A stretch of 64,000 nt of DNA, from positions 1 through 64,000 of the forward strand of contig CAMCMU010000023.1 of the NCBI GenBank assembly GCA_945876035.1, read 5' to 3'. Below are positions 45,660-54,533 of this stretch, one piece after another. The translations under genes were made by a program, and so were the position numbers. Numbering within the stretch: position 1 is the stretch's first letter; each line of letters starts with the position of its first letter. Below the pieces are notes generated by a model. That model had not been told where the DNA came from and did no database searches. It saw nothing but the letters and a program-made list of their open reading frames with translations. Source of the DNA: Schlesneria paludicola DSM 18645. Its GTDB lineage: Bacteria > Planctomycetota > Planctomycetia > Planctomycetales > Planctomycetaceae.

Positions 45660-47216
45660 ATGAAATTTGATATGACTGAATTTGACTCATTATTGACAGG
45701 TCCAGAAGCGATTGGCGCGATGGCCCATGCGCCGTGGAGAATGCCGCGTGAGACCGCAGTCGAATCAACGCCATCAGAAGTGCCAGCCGTTAATAGACTG
45801 TACGCGAAGATATTTGCCAATGCGTCAATAACGTCTCCTGCCTCTGAATTGGATCGGGCGCGTACCTCTTCTTCGGCTCCCGTCAAGATGCCGCGGGTCG
45901 CGCCTCCGCGAAACCCCACCACACTCGCCGACACGGGACTGCGTCTGCCGCTGCTGAGCGAATTGGCGATGAAGTTTGTTTACCTGCAGGGAACAGCCAC
46001 GGGACGGAGCATCGCCCAATCCATGCGATTGCCGTTTTCCATTGTTGACGTTGCATTGAGAGCCCTGATCGACCAGAAATGCGTGGAAGTGACCTCGGGA
46101 GACCCTGTGGGGAGGGTCTCGTATCGTTTCACGTTAACCGAACTTGGCCGGACGCGATCGCGTGAGGTCTTCAACGACTGTCGCTATGTTGGTCCGGCCC
46201 CCGTGCCAATTCAGGACTATATTCAACAATGTCGTCAGCAGCCCGTGACCGGCATCCCATGCACACGGAATGCCTTGCAAGAAGCATTCACGGGGTTCGT
46301 GATTCAACCTTACTTATTGAGCGAACTCGGTCCTGCGGTCTGTAGCGGAAAATCCCTCTTCCTCTACGGCCCACCCGGCAACGGGAAGACGACAACAGCG
46401 AAGAGGCTTGGGCATTTTCTAAACAGGTTCGGTAGCGAGATCTACGTCCCGTATGCGATTCAGATCGAAAACAGCATTGTGACGATCTTCGATCCGGAAA
46501 TTCATCAGACAACGGACGATGCCGTATTGGCCCAACGCGGAATTTCCTCTGCCGCGGAGAGCTCGCCGTCTCCGGCACCCAGCGAGGTCGTGCATGGCGA
46601 GCCATTCGACATCCGATGGAGACGCATCAAACGTCCGGTCGTCGTCACAGGCGGTGAATTAACCCTCGACATGCTCGACCTTCAATACAACAAGGTTTCC
46701 AACTTTTACTCCGCTCCGGTGCATATCAAAGCCAATGGCGGAGTCTTCCTGATTGATGACTTTGGCCGTCAATTGGTGAGCCCAAAAGAGTTGCTCAACC
46801 GCTGGACGGTTCCACTCGAGGAGCGAATCGATTATCTCAAACTCGCCACCGGTACGAAATTAATGCTGCCGTTTGAACAATTGACCATCTTCTCAACGAA
46901 TCTCGACCCGCGAGACCTTGTGGATGATGCCTTCCTCAGACGCATCAAACACAAGGTCCTGATCGACACGCCAAACCGGGCGCTCTATACCACGATTTTT
47001 CAGTTAGTCTGCCAACAACGACAACTACCGTACGAACAATCCCTAGTCGACTTATTGTACAGCCACTACTACGACAAGGGTCGAAGACCTCGCTCCAGCG
47101 ATCCTCGCGATCTGATCGAGATTGCCATATCGATCTGCTCTTACCACGAACAGCCACTGGCCCTTTCCAGCGATGTGATGCTCGAAAGTGCCGGACGATT
47201 CTTCGCCATTTTATGA
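45660..47216 (+). CDS. AAA ATPase with N-terminal winged-helix-like domain
   Basis: 518 residues. Residues about 1-90 are Pro/Ser-rich; about 95-170 read as a winged helix ('LLSELAMKFVYLQGTATGRSIAQSMRLPFSIVDVALRALI...YRFTLTELGRTRSREV'). The ATPase core has Walker A GPPGNGKT at 237-244 and Walker B 'GGVFLIDDFG' at 360-369, then sensor-like 'IFSTNLDPRDLVDDAFLRRIKHKV'. An insertion of about 60 residues lies between Walker A and B. I recall such proteins near Tad/Flp pilus genes, but no pilus genes other than the overlapping TPR gene are here, so the role is open. The stop overlaps the next start by 4 bp. Confidence 0.85.
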   Translation: MKFDMTEFDSLLTGPEAIGAMAHAPWRMPRETAVESTPSEVPAVNRLYAKIFANASITSPASELDRARTSSSAPVKMPRVAPPRNPTTLADTGLRLPLLSELAMKFVYLQGTATGRSIAQSMRLPFSIVDVALRALIDQKCVEVTSGDPVGRVSYRFTLTELGRTRSREVFNDCRYVGPAPVPIQDYIQQCRQQPVTGIPCTRNALQEAFTGFVIQPYLLSELGPAVCSGKSLFLYGPPGNGKTTTAKRLGHFLNRFGSEIYVPYAIQIENSIVTIFDPEIHQTTDDAVLAQRGISSAAESSPSPAPSEVVHGEPFDIRWRRIKRPVVVTGGELTLDMLDLQYNKVSNFYSAPVHIKANGGVFLIDDFGRQLVSPKELLNRWTVPLEERIDYLKLATGTKLMLPFEQLTIFSTNLDPRDLVDDAFLRRIKHKVLIDTPNRALYTTIFQLVCQQRQLPYEQSLVDLLYSHYYDKGRRPRSSDPRDLIEIAISICSYHEQPLALSSDVMLESAGRFFAIL

Positions 47217-48118
47217 ACCCTACTCTGAATGCTGTCTTGTCTCACTTTGTTGGAGAGCTTGCTGTGTTACTTCTGACTCCTCTTCGTATTCGGTTTGCGG
47301 CTTCCGTAAGTCTAGCCACGATCGCTATTGGGTGTTCGATGACTCCCAAGTCCTCCGGATTGGAGGCCCCCAAAATAGTGGCTCAGCCATCGTCGGAGCA
47401 GACTTCGACAAGTCCTGGATCAGCAGACTTTTCCTCCAAAAAAAATCTGACGAATCCCGTAAAAACCCATCTTGCCTGTGCCCTTTGGCATCAACAGGAA
47501 GGCCGGCAGCTTGATGCACGCAATTCGTACAATAAGGTCCTCGAAAAAGACCCCAAGAATACGGATGCATTGATTGGGTTGGCGCGGCTCGATATGGAAC
47601 TCAACCGAATGAGCGACGCAGAATCGAGATTACTCAAGGCACAGAAACTGTCGCCGAAAAATCCGCAAGTAGCCGCCGCATTCGGCCAATACTACGCCGC
47701 TCAGAAAGACTGGCCACACGCGACGGAGTGCCTGCAATCGGCCCACACCCTTGCGCCGTATGAGAAAGCCTACACATTTCAGTTAGGAGTCATTCAGGCG
47801 ATGTCTGGAGATTCCACATCGGCCTTGATCAGTTTGACAGAAGCTGGCGGAGCGGCGGATGCACACTACAATCTGGCCGTGATCCTGCAAGACCAAGGGC
47901 AGATAGCCGGTGTCGAAGAGCACCTCAAAAAGGCTTTGGCATTGAAGCCGCAGTTGCCCCAAGCAGACAAGTTATTGGCGGCCGTGCGTCAGACACGAGA
48001 ACGCAATCAAAAAAACGTTACCCAATCGGCTTCCATCAATAACGGAGTCACGAATAGCAACTCGGAAGTCACGAACGTGAACTACCTGGTACCAAGCGAG
48101 GTCAGGAGAACCGAGTAG
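47213..48118 (+). CDS. TPR-repeat lipoprotein, TadD-like
   Basis: 301 residues. The hydrophobic start ends in a lipobox 'IAIGC' (Cys41). Four or five tetratricopeptide repeats follow at about 85-260 ('ALWHQQEGRQLDARNSYNKVLEKDPKNTDALIGLARLDMELNRMSDAESRLLKAQKLSPKNP...' pattern), then an Asn/Ser-rich tail. The layout matches TadD-type TPR lipoproteins of Tad pilus systems, but also many other TPR lipoproteins. It overlaps the AAA gene by ATGA, so the two are translationally coupled. It is probably anchored in the outer membrane as an assembly adaptor; this is inference. Confidence 0.85.
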   Translation: MNPTLNAVLSHFVGELAVLLLTPLRIRFAASVSLATIAIGCSMTPKSSGLEAPKIVAQPSSEQTSTSPGSADFSSKKNLTNPVKTHLACALWHQQEGRQLDARNSYNKVLEKDPKNTDALIGLARLDMELNRMSDAESRLLKAQKLSPKNPQVAAAFGQYYAAQKDWPHATECLQSAHTLAPYEKAYTFQLGVIQAMSGDSTSALISLTEAGGAADAHYNLAVILQDQGQIAGVEEHLKKALALKPQLPQADKLLAAVRQTRERNQKNVTQSASINNGVTNSNSEVTNVNYLVPSEVRRTE

Positions 48119-48119
48119 T

Positions 48120-48347
48120 TTGACGGTGGCGGATTTGAACGTTCTTGGCACTCCGCAAGGACTACAGATCGCCAGAATCGTCCAAATGTTAAACCCTGCC
48201 GGCGGGGGGGGGGGCACGCCATCAAACGCTCAAATTGGCAACCCAAACGCGGTGCAGATCGCCAATTCGCCGAGACATTTCTTAAGAGACGTCACAACAC
48301 TATTTCATGTTGGATCCAGTGACACACAACGAACGTCGAGACATTAG
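48120..48347 (+). CDS. Possible small protein downstream of the TPR gene
   Basis: 75 codons from a TTG at 48120, with AGGAGA about 10 bp before it, in the +1 frame relative to the TPR gene. The product has 'VLGTPQGLQIARIVQMLNP', a Gly run encoded by a stretch of ten G, and an Asn/Gln-rich middle. No family recognised. It may be a genuine third gene of the AAA/TPR operon, a frame-shifted extension, or chance. Low confidence. Confidence 0.25.
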   Translation: MTVADLNVLGTPQGLQIARIVQMLNPAGGGGGTPSNAQIGNPNAVQIANSPRHFLRDVTTLFHVGSSDTQRTSRH

Positions 48348-48480
48348 ACCAACCACTCGTCAGACCCCTGGTCGTGCAACATCACCGGATGCCGAGAGGA
48401 GCACTGCCGGCTCGGCGATGGTCAACGCTGAGACGTCAAAAATTCGACAACCGATTTTAAAAGAGAAAGCCGAAGGACCG

Positions 48481-49080
48481 TTACAGCTTTTTATCGATAC
48501 CGAGTTGATGGAAGTGGTGGGTGACGCTAGATTGATTTTCCAAGAGCCAGTCGATACTCGGTTGATTGTTCATGGCCTTATGAATCGCTTTGGCCGTTGC
48601 ACGGCGGTTGGTGTCAAACAGAATGCTGTGATCGACTTCGACATCGATCACGCTGGGATCCAACCAGACGGACACAATGATTCCCAAATCATTGGCCTTC
48701 TCTTGGGGAATGTCGCCGGCTCGTACCGCATCGAGGACTCCGTTGGCAATGCCCGCTTGCACAGAGCCCATGAGAATATTGGTGTACTTGGTGCTGTTGA
48801 CGGTGACTTTGCTAACCATCACAGTCACGGGGCGGACCTGAACATCACAATTCAGGATGGCGAACACTCGCGAGTGTCCCTTGGTCTGGTCACCAATCAG
48901 GTTGGCAATCGCGTAGCCGACAGGCCCATCAAGCTCGCCAATGACGACTTCCGGTTCTGCAGCCGAGTAGGCGGGCTCCGCCTCGACGAGTGCTTCACCG
49001 GTTTTCATGACGATGCGTTGTGCCGCAACCTCAGCATTTTTTTTGACTAACTTTTTTCCTGTTGTTTTTTTCTTGGGCAC
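48481..49080 (-). CDS. Formaldehyde-activating-enzyme (Fae)-like protein
   Basis: 199 residues from a GTG at 49080, preceded by AAGGGGGG about 10 bp upstream; the frame is open to 49167. Fae condenses formaldehyde with tetrahydromethanopterin. Seen: a Lys-rich N-terminal extension (PKKKTTGKKLVKK), then the Fae pattern 'GEALV...', 'VVIGELDGPVGYAIANLI', 'LNCDVQVRPVTVMVSKVTV', 'GSVQAGIANGVLDAVRAGDIPQEKANDLGIIVSVWLDP' and 'RRATAKAIHKAMN', matching Fae from end to end. By spacing to the conserved Gly (Gly48), the catalytic His17 of Methylorubrum Fae corresponds to Glu42 here. It is therefore a divergent paralogue and possibly not a true Fae. No other C1 gene is adjacent. Confidence 0.8.
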   Translation of the reverse strand: MPKKKTTGKKLVKKNAEVAAQRIVMKTGEALVEAEPAYSAAEPEVVIGELDGPVGYAIANLIGDQTKGHSRVFAILNCDVQVRPVTVMVSKVTVNSTKYTNILMGSVQAGIANGVLDAVRAGDIPQEKANDLGIIVSVWLDPSVIDVEVDHSILFDTNRRATAKAIHKAMNNQPSIDWLLENQSSVTHHFHQLGIDKKL

Positions 49081-49325
49081 GATATCGGCCCCCCCTTTAG
49101 ATGAGTTATGACTTAAAACGCCGATGAATCGCGTTTCTGTTTTTTCATGCAGGTCAAATAAAACCAAAACGTGGGACTCAATTCAAGCGACTACACAAAC
49201 CACCTCAAATCTGCGGCGCGTGTCCTTGAAGCGACGCGTCACTGTCTCCGTCCTATGCGCCGGCTTCGTTCGACCAGCGTTTAAATTGGGCAACTCGGTC
49301 TCAACTTAACAAAAGGCATTTCTAA

Positions 49326-50630
49326 ATGGTGGAAATCTGTCCGTTTCGTGGCTGGCGATATGACGTGTCTCAAGTGGGCGACTTGTCGGACGTTATCACG
49401 CCGCCTTACGATGTGATCGACAGGCAACAACAGGAGGAACTGTTCAAAAGGCATCCCTGTAACTTCATTCGATTGGAATTGAATCGAGAGGAGCCAGGCG
49501 ACACAAACCCCGATGTGAAATACGCGCGTGCCGCGAGTTTTCTAAAACACTGGAAAATAGACGGAATCTTGCAACAGGAGCATGAAAATGCACTCTACGT
49601 TTATTCGCAGGAATTCGAATGGGCAGGAGAAATTTTCGTTCGCAGTGGTTTTATCTCCCGAATTCGCCTCGAAGAACTTGGCAAGGGCAATGTTTTTCCA
49701 CACGAGCAAACACTCTCGGGACCGAAGCTTGACCGGCTGATGTTGATCCGATCCACACAGGCCAATCTTTCGCCGATATTCGGCCTATATCCCGACTCCA
49801 CGGCGGCCATTCAAAGAGCACTCGATGACGTTTGCCTGAAGCTCACGCCATCGGTTGCAAAGGATCCTTTGGGTGTGATTCATCGCCTGTGGGTGGTCAC
49901 GGATCACGAAGTGATCGGACGGGTTCAGGCGGCATTGCATGACAAACCAGTATTCATTGCGGATGGCCACCACCGTTACGAGACGGCACTCAATTATCGA
50001 CGTGAGCTTCAAGCCGACGGTCGTTTGCTTGGTGATACCGCGGCTGCAAATTACGTGATGATGATGTTCGTGGGAATGCAGGATCCCGGACTTCAAATTC
50101 TTCCAACTCATCGTTTAGTTTCCGGACTTCCAAACATCACGTCTGAGGAACTCCAAAAATGCATCTCCCCTTATTGTCAGTTGGAGTGCATCGGTACGGG
50201 TGAGAGGGCCGCCAGCCAAACTTGGGAGCAGATCGAAGCGGACGGCGGACAAAATATCTTCGGATTCGGGACGGCGGCCGACAACACCTGGCTTTTAGTC
50301 CGCGTCGTGGATCTGAATCGGATGTCAGAATTGGCGAATGAGCACAGTCGAGCATGGCGTTCCCTCGGCGTCAGCCTGCTGCACAAGTTACTTCTGGACA
50401 AACTGATATTCCAGACATTCCGTGGCACACCACAGTTCCAATACGTTCATCGACTCGAGGAGGCGGCAACGGCAATCGGTTCCAAGTCCCATCAGATTGG
50501 TTGCCTCGTCGCGCCCGCCACCATCGACCACGTCCGGGAGATCGCTGCTGGCTGTGAGACAATGCCACCCAAAAGCACCTACTTTTATCCAAAACTGCTG
50601 TCAGGCCTAGTCTTGAATTCGCTCGACTGA
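49326..50630 (+). CDS. DUF1015-family protein
   Basis: 434 residues, cytosolic. The family is conserved in many bacteria; a few archaeal relatives in the same wider family are serine kinases (SerK), but bacterial function is largely unknown. Seen: the start 'CPFRGWRYDVSQVGDLSDVITPPYDVI' (family 'ITPPYDVI'), 'NFIRLELNRE', 'ALYVYSQEF', 'FPHEQTLSGPKLDRLMLIRSTQANLSPIFGLY', and the signature 'FIADGHHRYETAL' near residue 219. The length is typical. ATG 49326 directly precedes the conserved start. Divergent from the Fae-like gene across 245 bp. Confidence 0.93.
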   Translation: MVEICPFRGWRYDVSQVGDLSDVITPPYDVIDRQQQEELFKRHPCNFIRLELNREEPGDTNPDVKYARAASFLKHWKIDGILQQEHENALYVYSQEFEWAGEIFVRSGFISRIRLEELGKGNVFPHEQTLSGPKLDRLMLIRSTQANLSPIFGLYPDSTAAIQRALDDVCLKLTPSVAKDPLGVIHRLWVVTDHEVIGRVQAALHDKPVFIADGHHRYETALNYRRELQADGRLLGDTAAANYVMMMFVGMQDPGLQILPTHRLVSGLPNITSEELQKCISPYCQLECIGTGERAASQTWEQIEADGGQNIFGFGTAADNTWLLVRVVDLNRMSELANEHSRAWRSLGVSLLHKLLLDKLIFQTFRGTPQFQYVHRLEEAATAIGSKSHQIGCLVAPATIDHVREIAAGCETMPPKSTYFYPKLLSGLVLNSLD

Positions 50631-51360
50631 ATCAGAAAAAAATTTTTGCACGTACGACCGCTACGACGTCAATCTCTTCCGCCGACAGTTCACAATCTGC
50701 AACTCGGAATCTCGTGCAATTCGAAACCTCCGATCCCCAGACGCGATTGTTTTGCTCTCACGCAGACAACTGCGGCACTCACCCTCTAAGGATCCTTGTG
50801 GGAACCGTCCCCCCACAATAGATGACTTCGCAAACCGAAACATTGGCACACATCTTAGGATTCGGATGCCCGTCAACCAACGGTGACGACACCTCAAATC
50901 CGCGTTCGTTGCAACAGCCACGCTGCGGACCGTCATCACGAGCAACAGTGGCAACCCGCATCCCCAATTGTTCCTTTACGAATCGTGGTCCAGATTCAGA
51001 TTCGGAATTACACGCGCTCGATCCGCCGTCTTCGAAAATCAGCACCTGTTTTTGTTGGAGGACGATCGCAAATAATGTTCAATGACCTGCCTAGCGGAGT
51101 TGATGTCCGCGGATTGAAACGCATTCGATGGCCTTGGCGACCGTTGGAAAAAGGCCATTTGAATTTTGCTGATGTGATTCCACGGAAACGGACAACGTTC
51201 AGGACTTTGCCTCAATGTTCTGAATGTTGACCCCTGAGGCGGTGGGGGGACGCTGGCTCACCAGCTCAGTACTCCTGTAATGACGCATCATAAGATCTAC
51301 GGCGACTTGATGAGATCGAAACATGAGGATTGAAACTGACCCTGAAGGAGAGAAGCCCTC
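50631..51360. other. Spacer between DUF1015 and alcohol dehydrogenase genes
   Basis: 730 bp. Frames up to 115 codons overlap on both strands and show no recognisable product. A purine-rich GAAGGAGAGAAG at about 51343-51354 is the ribosome-binding site of the next gene. Otherwise nothing seen. Confidence 0.4.
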
Positions 51361-52572
51361 GTGAGTGCGATCCGTTATTCATTCGCGGTACCGTGTCAAA
51401 TCGTGTTTGGTTGGGGACGTCGTTCAGAGCTGCCGCAACTCGCCGCCGGGCTCGGCCGTCGCGTTCTGTTGGTTTGCGGAAGTCGGACAGTCACGCGTCT
51501 TGGTTTCCTCAACAAAATGACCGACAGACTTCGCAGTCACGGACTCGACGTGGTCGAGTTTCAGACGTCGTCTCGTGAACCACAGGTTCACGATGTTGAT
51601 GATTTGGCGTCTCTGTTTCGCAGGCTAGACCCGAAAGACGACGATGTCGTGGTAGCGGTTGGCGGCGGATCCACGATCGATCTCGCAAAAGCCGCCGCCG
51701 CGCTTGCCACAAATTTCCACGGTGAATCCGTAGTCGATTTTTTAGAAGGGAAGGGCCGAGGTTTAGCGATCACTGAACGGCCATTGAATCTGATTGCGCT
51801 TCCAACAACAGCGGGAACCGGAGCCGAAGCCACAAAAAATTCGGTGATCTCCTCAACCCCGCAGATCCACGAACAGCGTCTCTGCGGTGATTCAACAAAC
51901 GCCTACAAGATGAGTCTGCGATCAGAACTGATGATGCCTCGCATCGCCCTCGTCGATCCCGAACTGACGATCAGTGTCCCCCCGAGCCTCACCGCCCAGA
52001 CAGGAATGGATGCCATCACGCAGTTGATCGAAAGTTATCTCTCCCGTCGATCGGCACCGATTCCGCAAGCACTCGTCCAACAGGGGCTGAAACTGGCTCT
52101 GCCTGCGTTGCTGACTGCCGTCCGCGACGGTTCGTCGCAATCCGCGCGTGAAGCGATGTCTCATGCGGCGTTACTTTCCGGAATGGCTTTGGCGAATTCG
52201 GGACTCGGCTTTGCACATGGGGTCGCCGCTGCGTTGGGTATCACCTGCAATATTCCGCATGGCTTGGCGTGTGCCGTCATGCTGCCATCCGCTTTAAATT
52301 GGAATCTTCCCGTCCGCACCCGAGAACTGGCGGAGTTGGAACGACTTTTTGATGCGGATGCCGGAATCGATCCGATCGCCGCCAACGCATTCGTGGACCG
52401 AATTGAAACACTCTGCGAGACGCTCGCCATTCCGAAACGTTTGCGAGACATCGGCGTGCATCGCGACCAGTTGCCGTTACTTGTTTCCGGCTCTCGCGGC
52501 AACAGTATGAGTGGCAATCCGCGAGAAATCCGCGACGACAAACTTGCCGACATCCTGCACGAAATGTGGTAG
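51361..52572 (+). CDS. Iron-type (group III) alcohol dehydrogenase
   Basis: 403 residues from a GTG at 51361, preceded by a strong GGAG site. NAD(P)- and metal-dependent alcohol/aldehyde oxidoreductase family. Seen: 'VVVAVGGGSTIDLAKA' (GGGS nucleotide loop, 101-104), 'ALPTTAGTGAEAT', 'VDPELTISVPPSLTAQTGMDAITQLIESYLS', 'GFAHGVAAALG' and 'NIPHGLACAVMLP'. Metal ligands by analogy with FucO: Asp217, His286 and His300 are present with the expected 14-residue spacing between the two His, but the ligand His that follows Asp by four is Gln221. Some subfamilies carry Gln here. The substrate is unknown. Single gene. Confidence 0.93.
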   Translation: MSAIRYSFAVPCQIVFGWGRRSELPQLAAGLGRRVLLVCGSRTVTRLGFLNKMTDRLRSHGLDVVEFQTSSREPQVHDVDDLASLFRRLDPKDDDVVVAVGGGSTIDLAKAAAALATNFHGESVVDFLEGKGRGLAITERPLNLIALPTTAGTGAEATKNSVISSTPQIHEQRLCGDSTNAYKMSLRSELMMPRIALVDPELTISVPPSLTAQTGMDAITQLIESYLSRRSAPIPQALVQQGLKLALPALLTAVRDGSSQSAREAMSHAALLSGMALANSGLGFAHGVAAALGITCNIPHGLACAVMLPSALNWNLPVRTRELAELERLFDADAGIDPIAANAFVDRIETLCETLAIPKRLRDIGVHRDQLPLLVSGSRGNSMSGNPREIRDDKLADILHEMW

Positions 52573-53055
52573 TGGTTCAGGCACCTTGATCTTCTCCAAA
52601 CGCCCCCTCGTCTGTATCACATGAGTGCCTCCAGACCGCTTGAAATTTGACTTCAATTATTTCGGCACGGTGACTTGAGGGGGATCGATGGACAATTGCG
52701 ATGCGCGCCACGGAGTCCGCTTCTGAGCCACATCCAGACGATTGCGATCCCGGGTTGCTTGCCGTGCGGGTCGATCAATGTTAGGCGGGGTTGTGAGACA
52801 ATACCACGACCCGCTTCGCCTTGGCCATTGACGTCGCCTGACGTACAGCCGCCGGTTTGTATGCGATCTGAACCGTTTTACGCTGTGGCGCAGACATCAC
52901 GACGGCACGATTACACCAACGATCCAGAGACCATTGCTGACGCGAGCCCCTCCAACAAACCGGGCTTTAGGGAATCGCAAAGGAGTATTTCACCTGTCGA
53001 CTCGCTTATGACCAGAAGCTCTTCGCCGCCCCGTGGAATAGCAATAAAACAGGTT
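52573..53055. other. Spacer between convergent genes
   Basis: About 480 bp between the dehydrogenase stop and the terminator of the PQQ-propeller gene. A 127-codon plus frame at 52675-53058 is not convincing. No structure seen. Confidence 0.35.
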
Positions 53056-53075
53056 TAAAAATTGCTTCGGAGCAA
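53056..53075 (-). terminator. Probable terminator of the PPC/PQQ operon
   Basis: On the minus strand: stem TTGCT/AGCAA with loop CCGA followed by TTTTT. A short stem, about 100 bp after the stop of the PQQ-propeller gene. Confidence 0.45.
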
Positions 53076-53174
53076 CGGAATGACACCTTTTAAGAATACG
53101 ACCTGCTGAAATTTTCGACAGTCCTGCAAGGTTGTACCAGCGCGCAGCCAGTGAATTTTATTGAAAATGAACCG

Positions 53175-54416
53175 TCACTTCGACGCTTGCAACCGATAAA
53201 GATTCTTCTCAGTCCGCAGAAACAGAGCTCCATCCGCGGCAGAAATGCTGGCCAACGTTCGCCCCGGCAATGCATTGAGTGCGAGTTCGCGGTACTCGTC
53301 CCGTCTAGGGGCGAAAACATGAGTCTTGCCCTCTTCATTCAGCAGATAAATCCGTCCATCGGCATATAGCGGAGACGCCGAAAAATTTCCACCTATCCTC
53401 TGCTGCCAGTGTTGATCACCGGTCTTGGCATCGAGGCACGTCGCAATGCCGTTGTCACTGACAATGTATAACTCCTCACCGACGAGAAGTGGCGAGGGGT
53501 TCAAGGGAGCTCCACGCTCAAGTTTCCAAGCCATGTGTGTTTCCGTGACGTCGCCTTCACCGTTGGGTATCACGGCGTAAAGCGATGGTTTATCATACCC
53601 CGAACAGAGGAACACCAAACCGAGACCGAACACAGGGCGAGGAACGTTTGAATAACCCTTCGGATACCGAAAACGCCAAATCTCATTTCCTGTCTCAGGC
53701 GCATAGCCCATCGCCCACTCGCCACCGGAACTGATGACCATTTTCCGCCCCTCGACGTTGACCAGCAGTGGCGTCGAATAGGCCATTCGGCCGTCGCGAT
53801 CTGTCTTCCAGACTTCTTGACCAGTGAACTTATTGAGTGCCGTTACGTACTGAACGTCTGTACCATCGCAACTCAGAATCAGCAGATCGCCCACAAGAAT
53901 TGGTGATCCTGCCGGTCCGTGCCGGTGTTCATAGGGAAGTTCTTTTTTCCAGACGATTTTCCCATCATGATCCAAGCATGCCGTACCGAGATTTCCGAAG
54001 TGCACATAGACCAATTTTGGCTCTGCAGAGTTGGCGGTCAACGTCGGATCCCGCTCGAGGAGAACGGATGGCGAGGCATAACTGTTTTTGGCATGAATTG
54101 TCCCCGGATCTTCGCGACGAAAGACTTCAACATCGCGCAGGATTTTTCCCGAATCCTTGTGGAGACAAATGGCATGCAACGAATGACCCTCGTCTGTGGC
54201 CGTCGTGATCCAGACTTGAGAACCCGCAATGGAGGGCGTCGACCAGCCAAGTCCGTCGATAGCCGACTTCCAGCAAACGTTTTGAGTTTCACTCCATTCG
54301 AGAGGCAGATTCGTCTCCGGCGAATGACCATCACCTTCCGAACCTCGGAACTGAGGAGAGTCCGCAGCACTCCCGATGGAAATCAGCGTCAGCCACACTA
54401 GGGCAGTCCATCGCAT
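53175..54416 (-). CDS. Secreted PQQ-like beta-propeller repeat protein
   Basis: 413 residues. Signal peptide 'MRWTALVWLTLISIGSAADS'. Then 'PQFRGSEGDGHSPETNLPLEWSE' and successive blades 'GLGWSTPSIAGSQVWITTA', 'VHFGNLGTACLDHDGKIVWKKE', 'RMAYSTPLLVNVEGRKMV' and 'FSASPLYADGRIYLLNEEGKTHVF'. Same family and order as 39763-41124, somewhat shorter. No dehydrogenase catalytic site recognised; a periplasmic or surface role is expected. It follows the PPC-domain gene by 117 bp on the same strand, so the two are probably one operon ending at the hairpin near 53056. Confidence 0.92.
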   Translation of the reverse strand: MRWTALVWLTLISIGSAADSPQFRGSEGDGHSPETNLPLEWSETQNVCWKSAIDGLGWSTPSIAGSQVWITTATDEGHSLHAICLHKDSGKILRDVEVFRREDPGTIHAKNSYASPSVLLERDPTLTANSAEPKLVYVHFGNLGTACLDHDGKIVWKKELPYEHRHGPAGSPILVGDLLILSCDGTDVQYVTALNKFTGQEVWKTDRDGRMAYSTPLLVNVEGRKMVISSGGEWAMGYAPETGNEIWRFRYPKGYSNVPRPVFGLGLVFLCSGYDKPSLYAVIPNGEGDVTETHMAWKLERGAPLNPSPLLVGEELYIVSDNGIATCLDAKTGDQHWQQRIGGNFSASPLYADGRIYLLNEEGKTHVFAPRRDEYRELALNALPGRTLASISAADGALFLRTEKNLYRLQASK

Positions 54417-54533
54417 CGCAAATCCCTTCCCGCAGATGAAAAATGATCGAGAAAAACAAACGCCGCTGTAAATTTTCTTTTACCAACACTCGTCCGAACA
54501 CACAACATCTTTGAAGGGACGACTTCTTTTGAA

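Noticed and set aside
48307-49050. Long plus-strand frame of 247 codons
   Set aside because: It lies antisense to the Fae-like gene, whose protein is clearly conserved; the plus frame has no family character.
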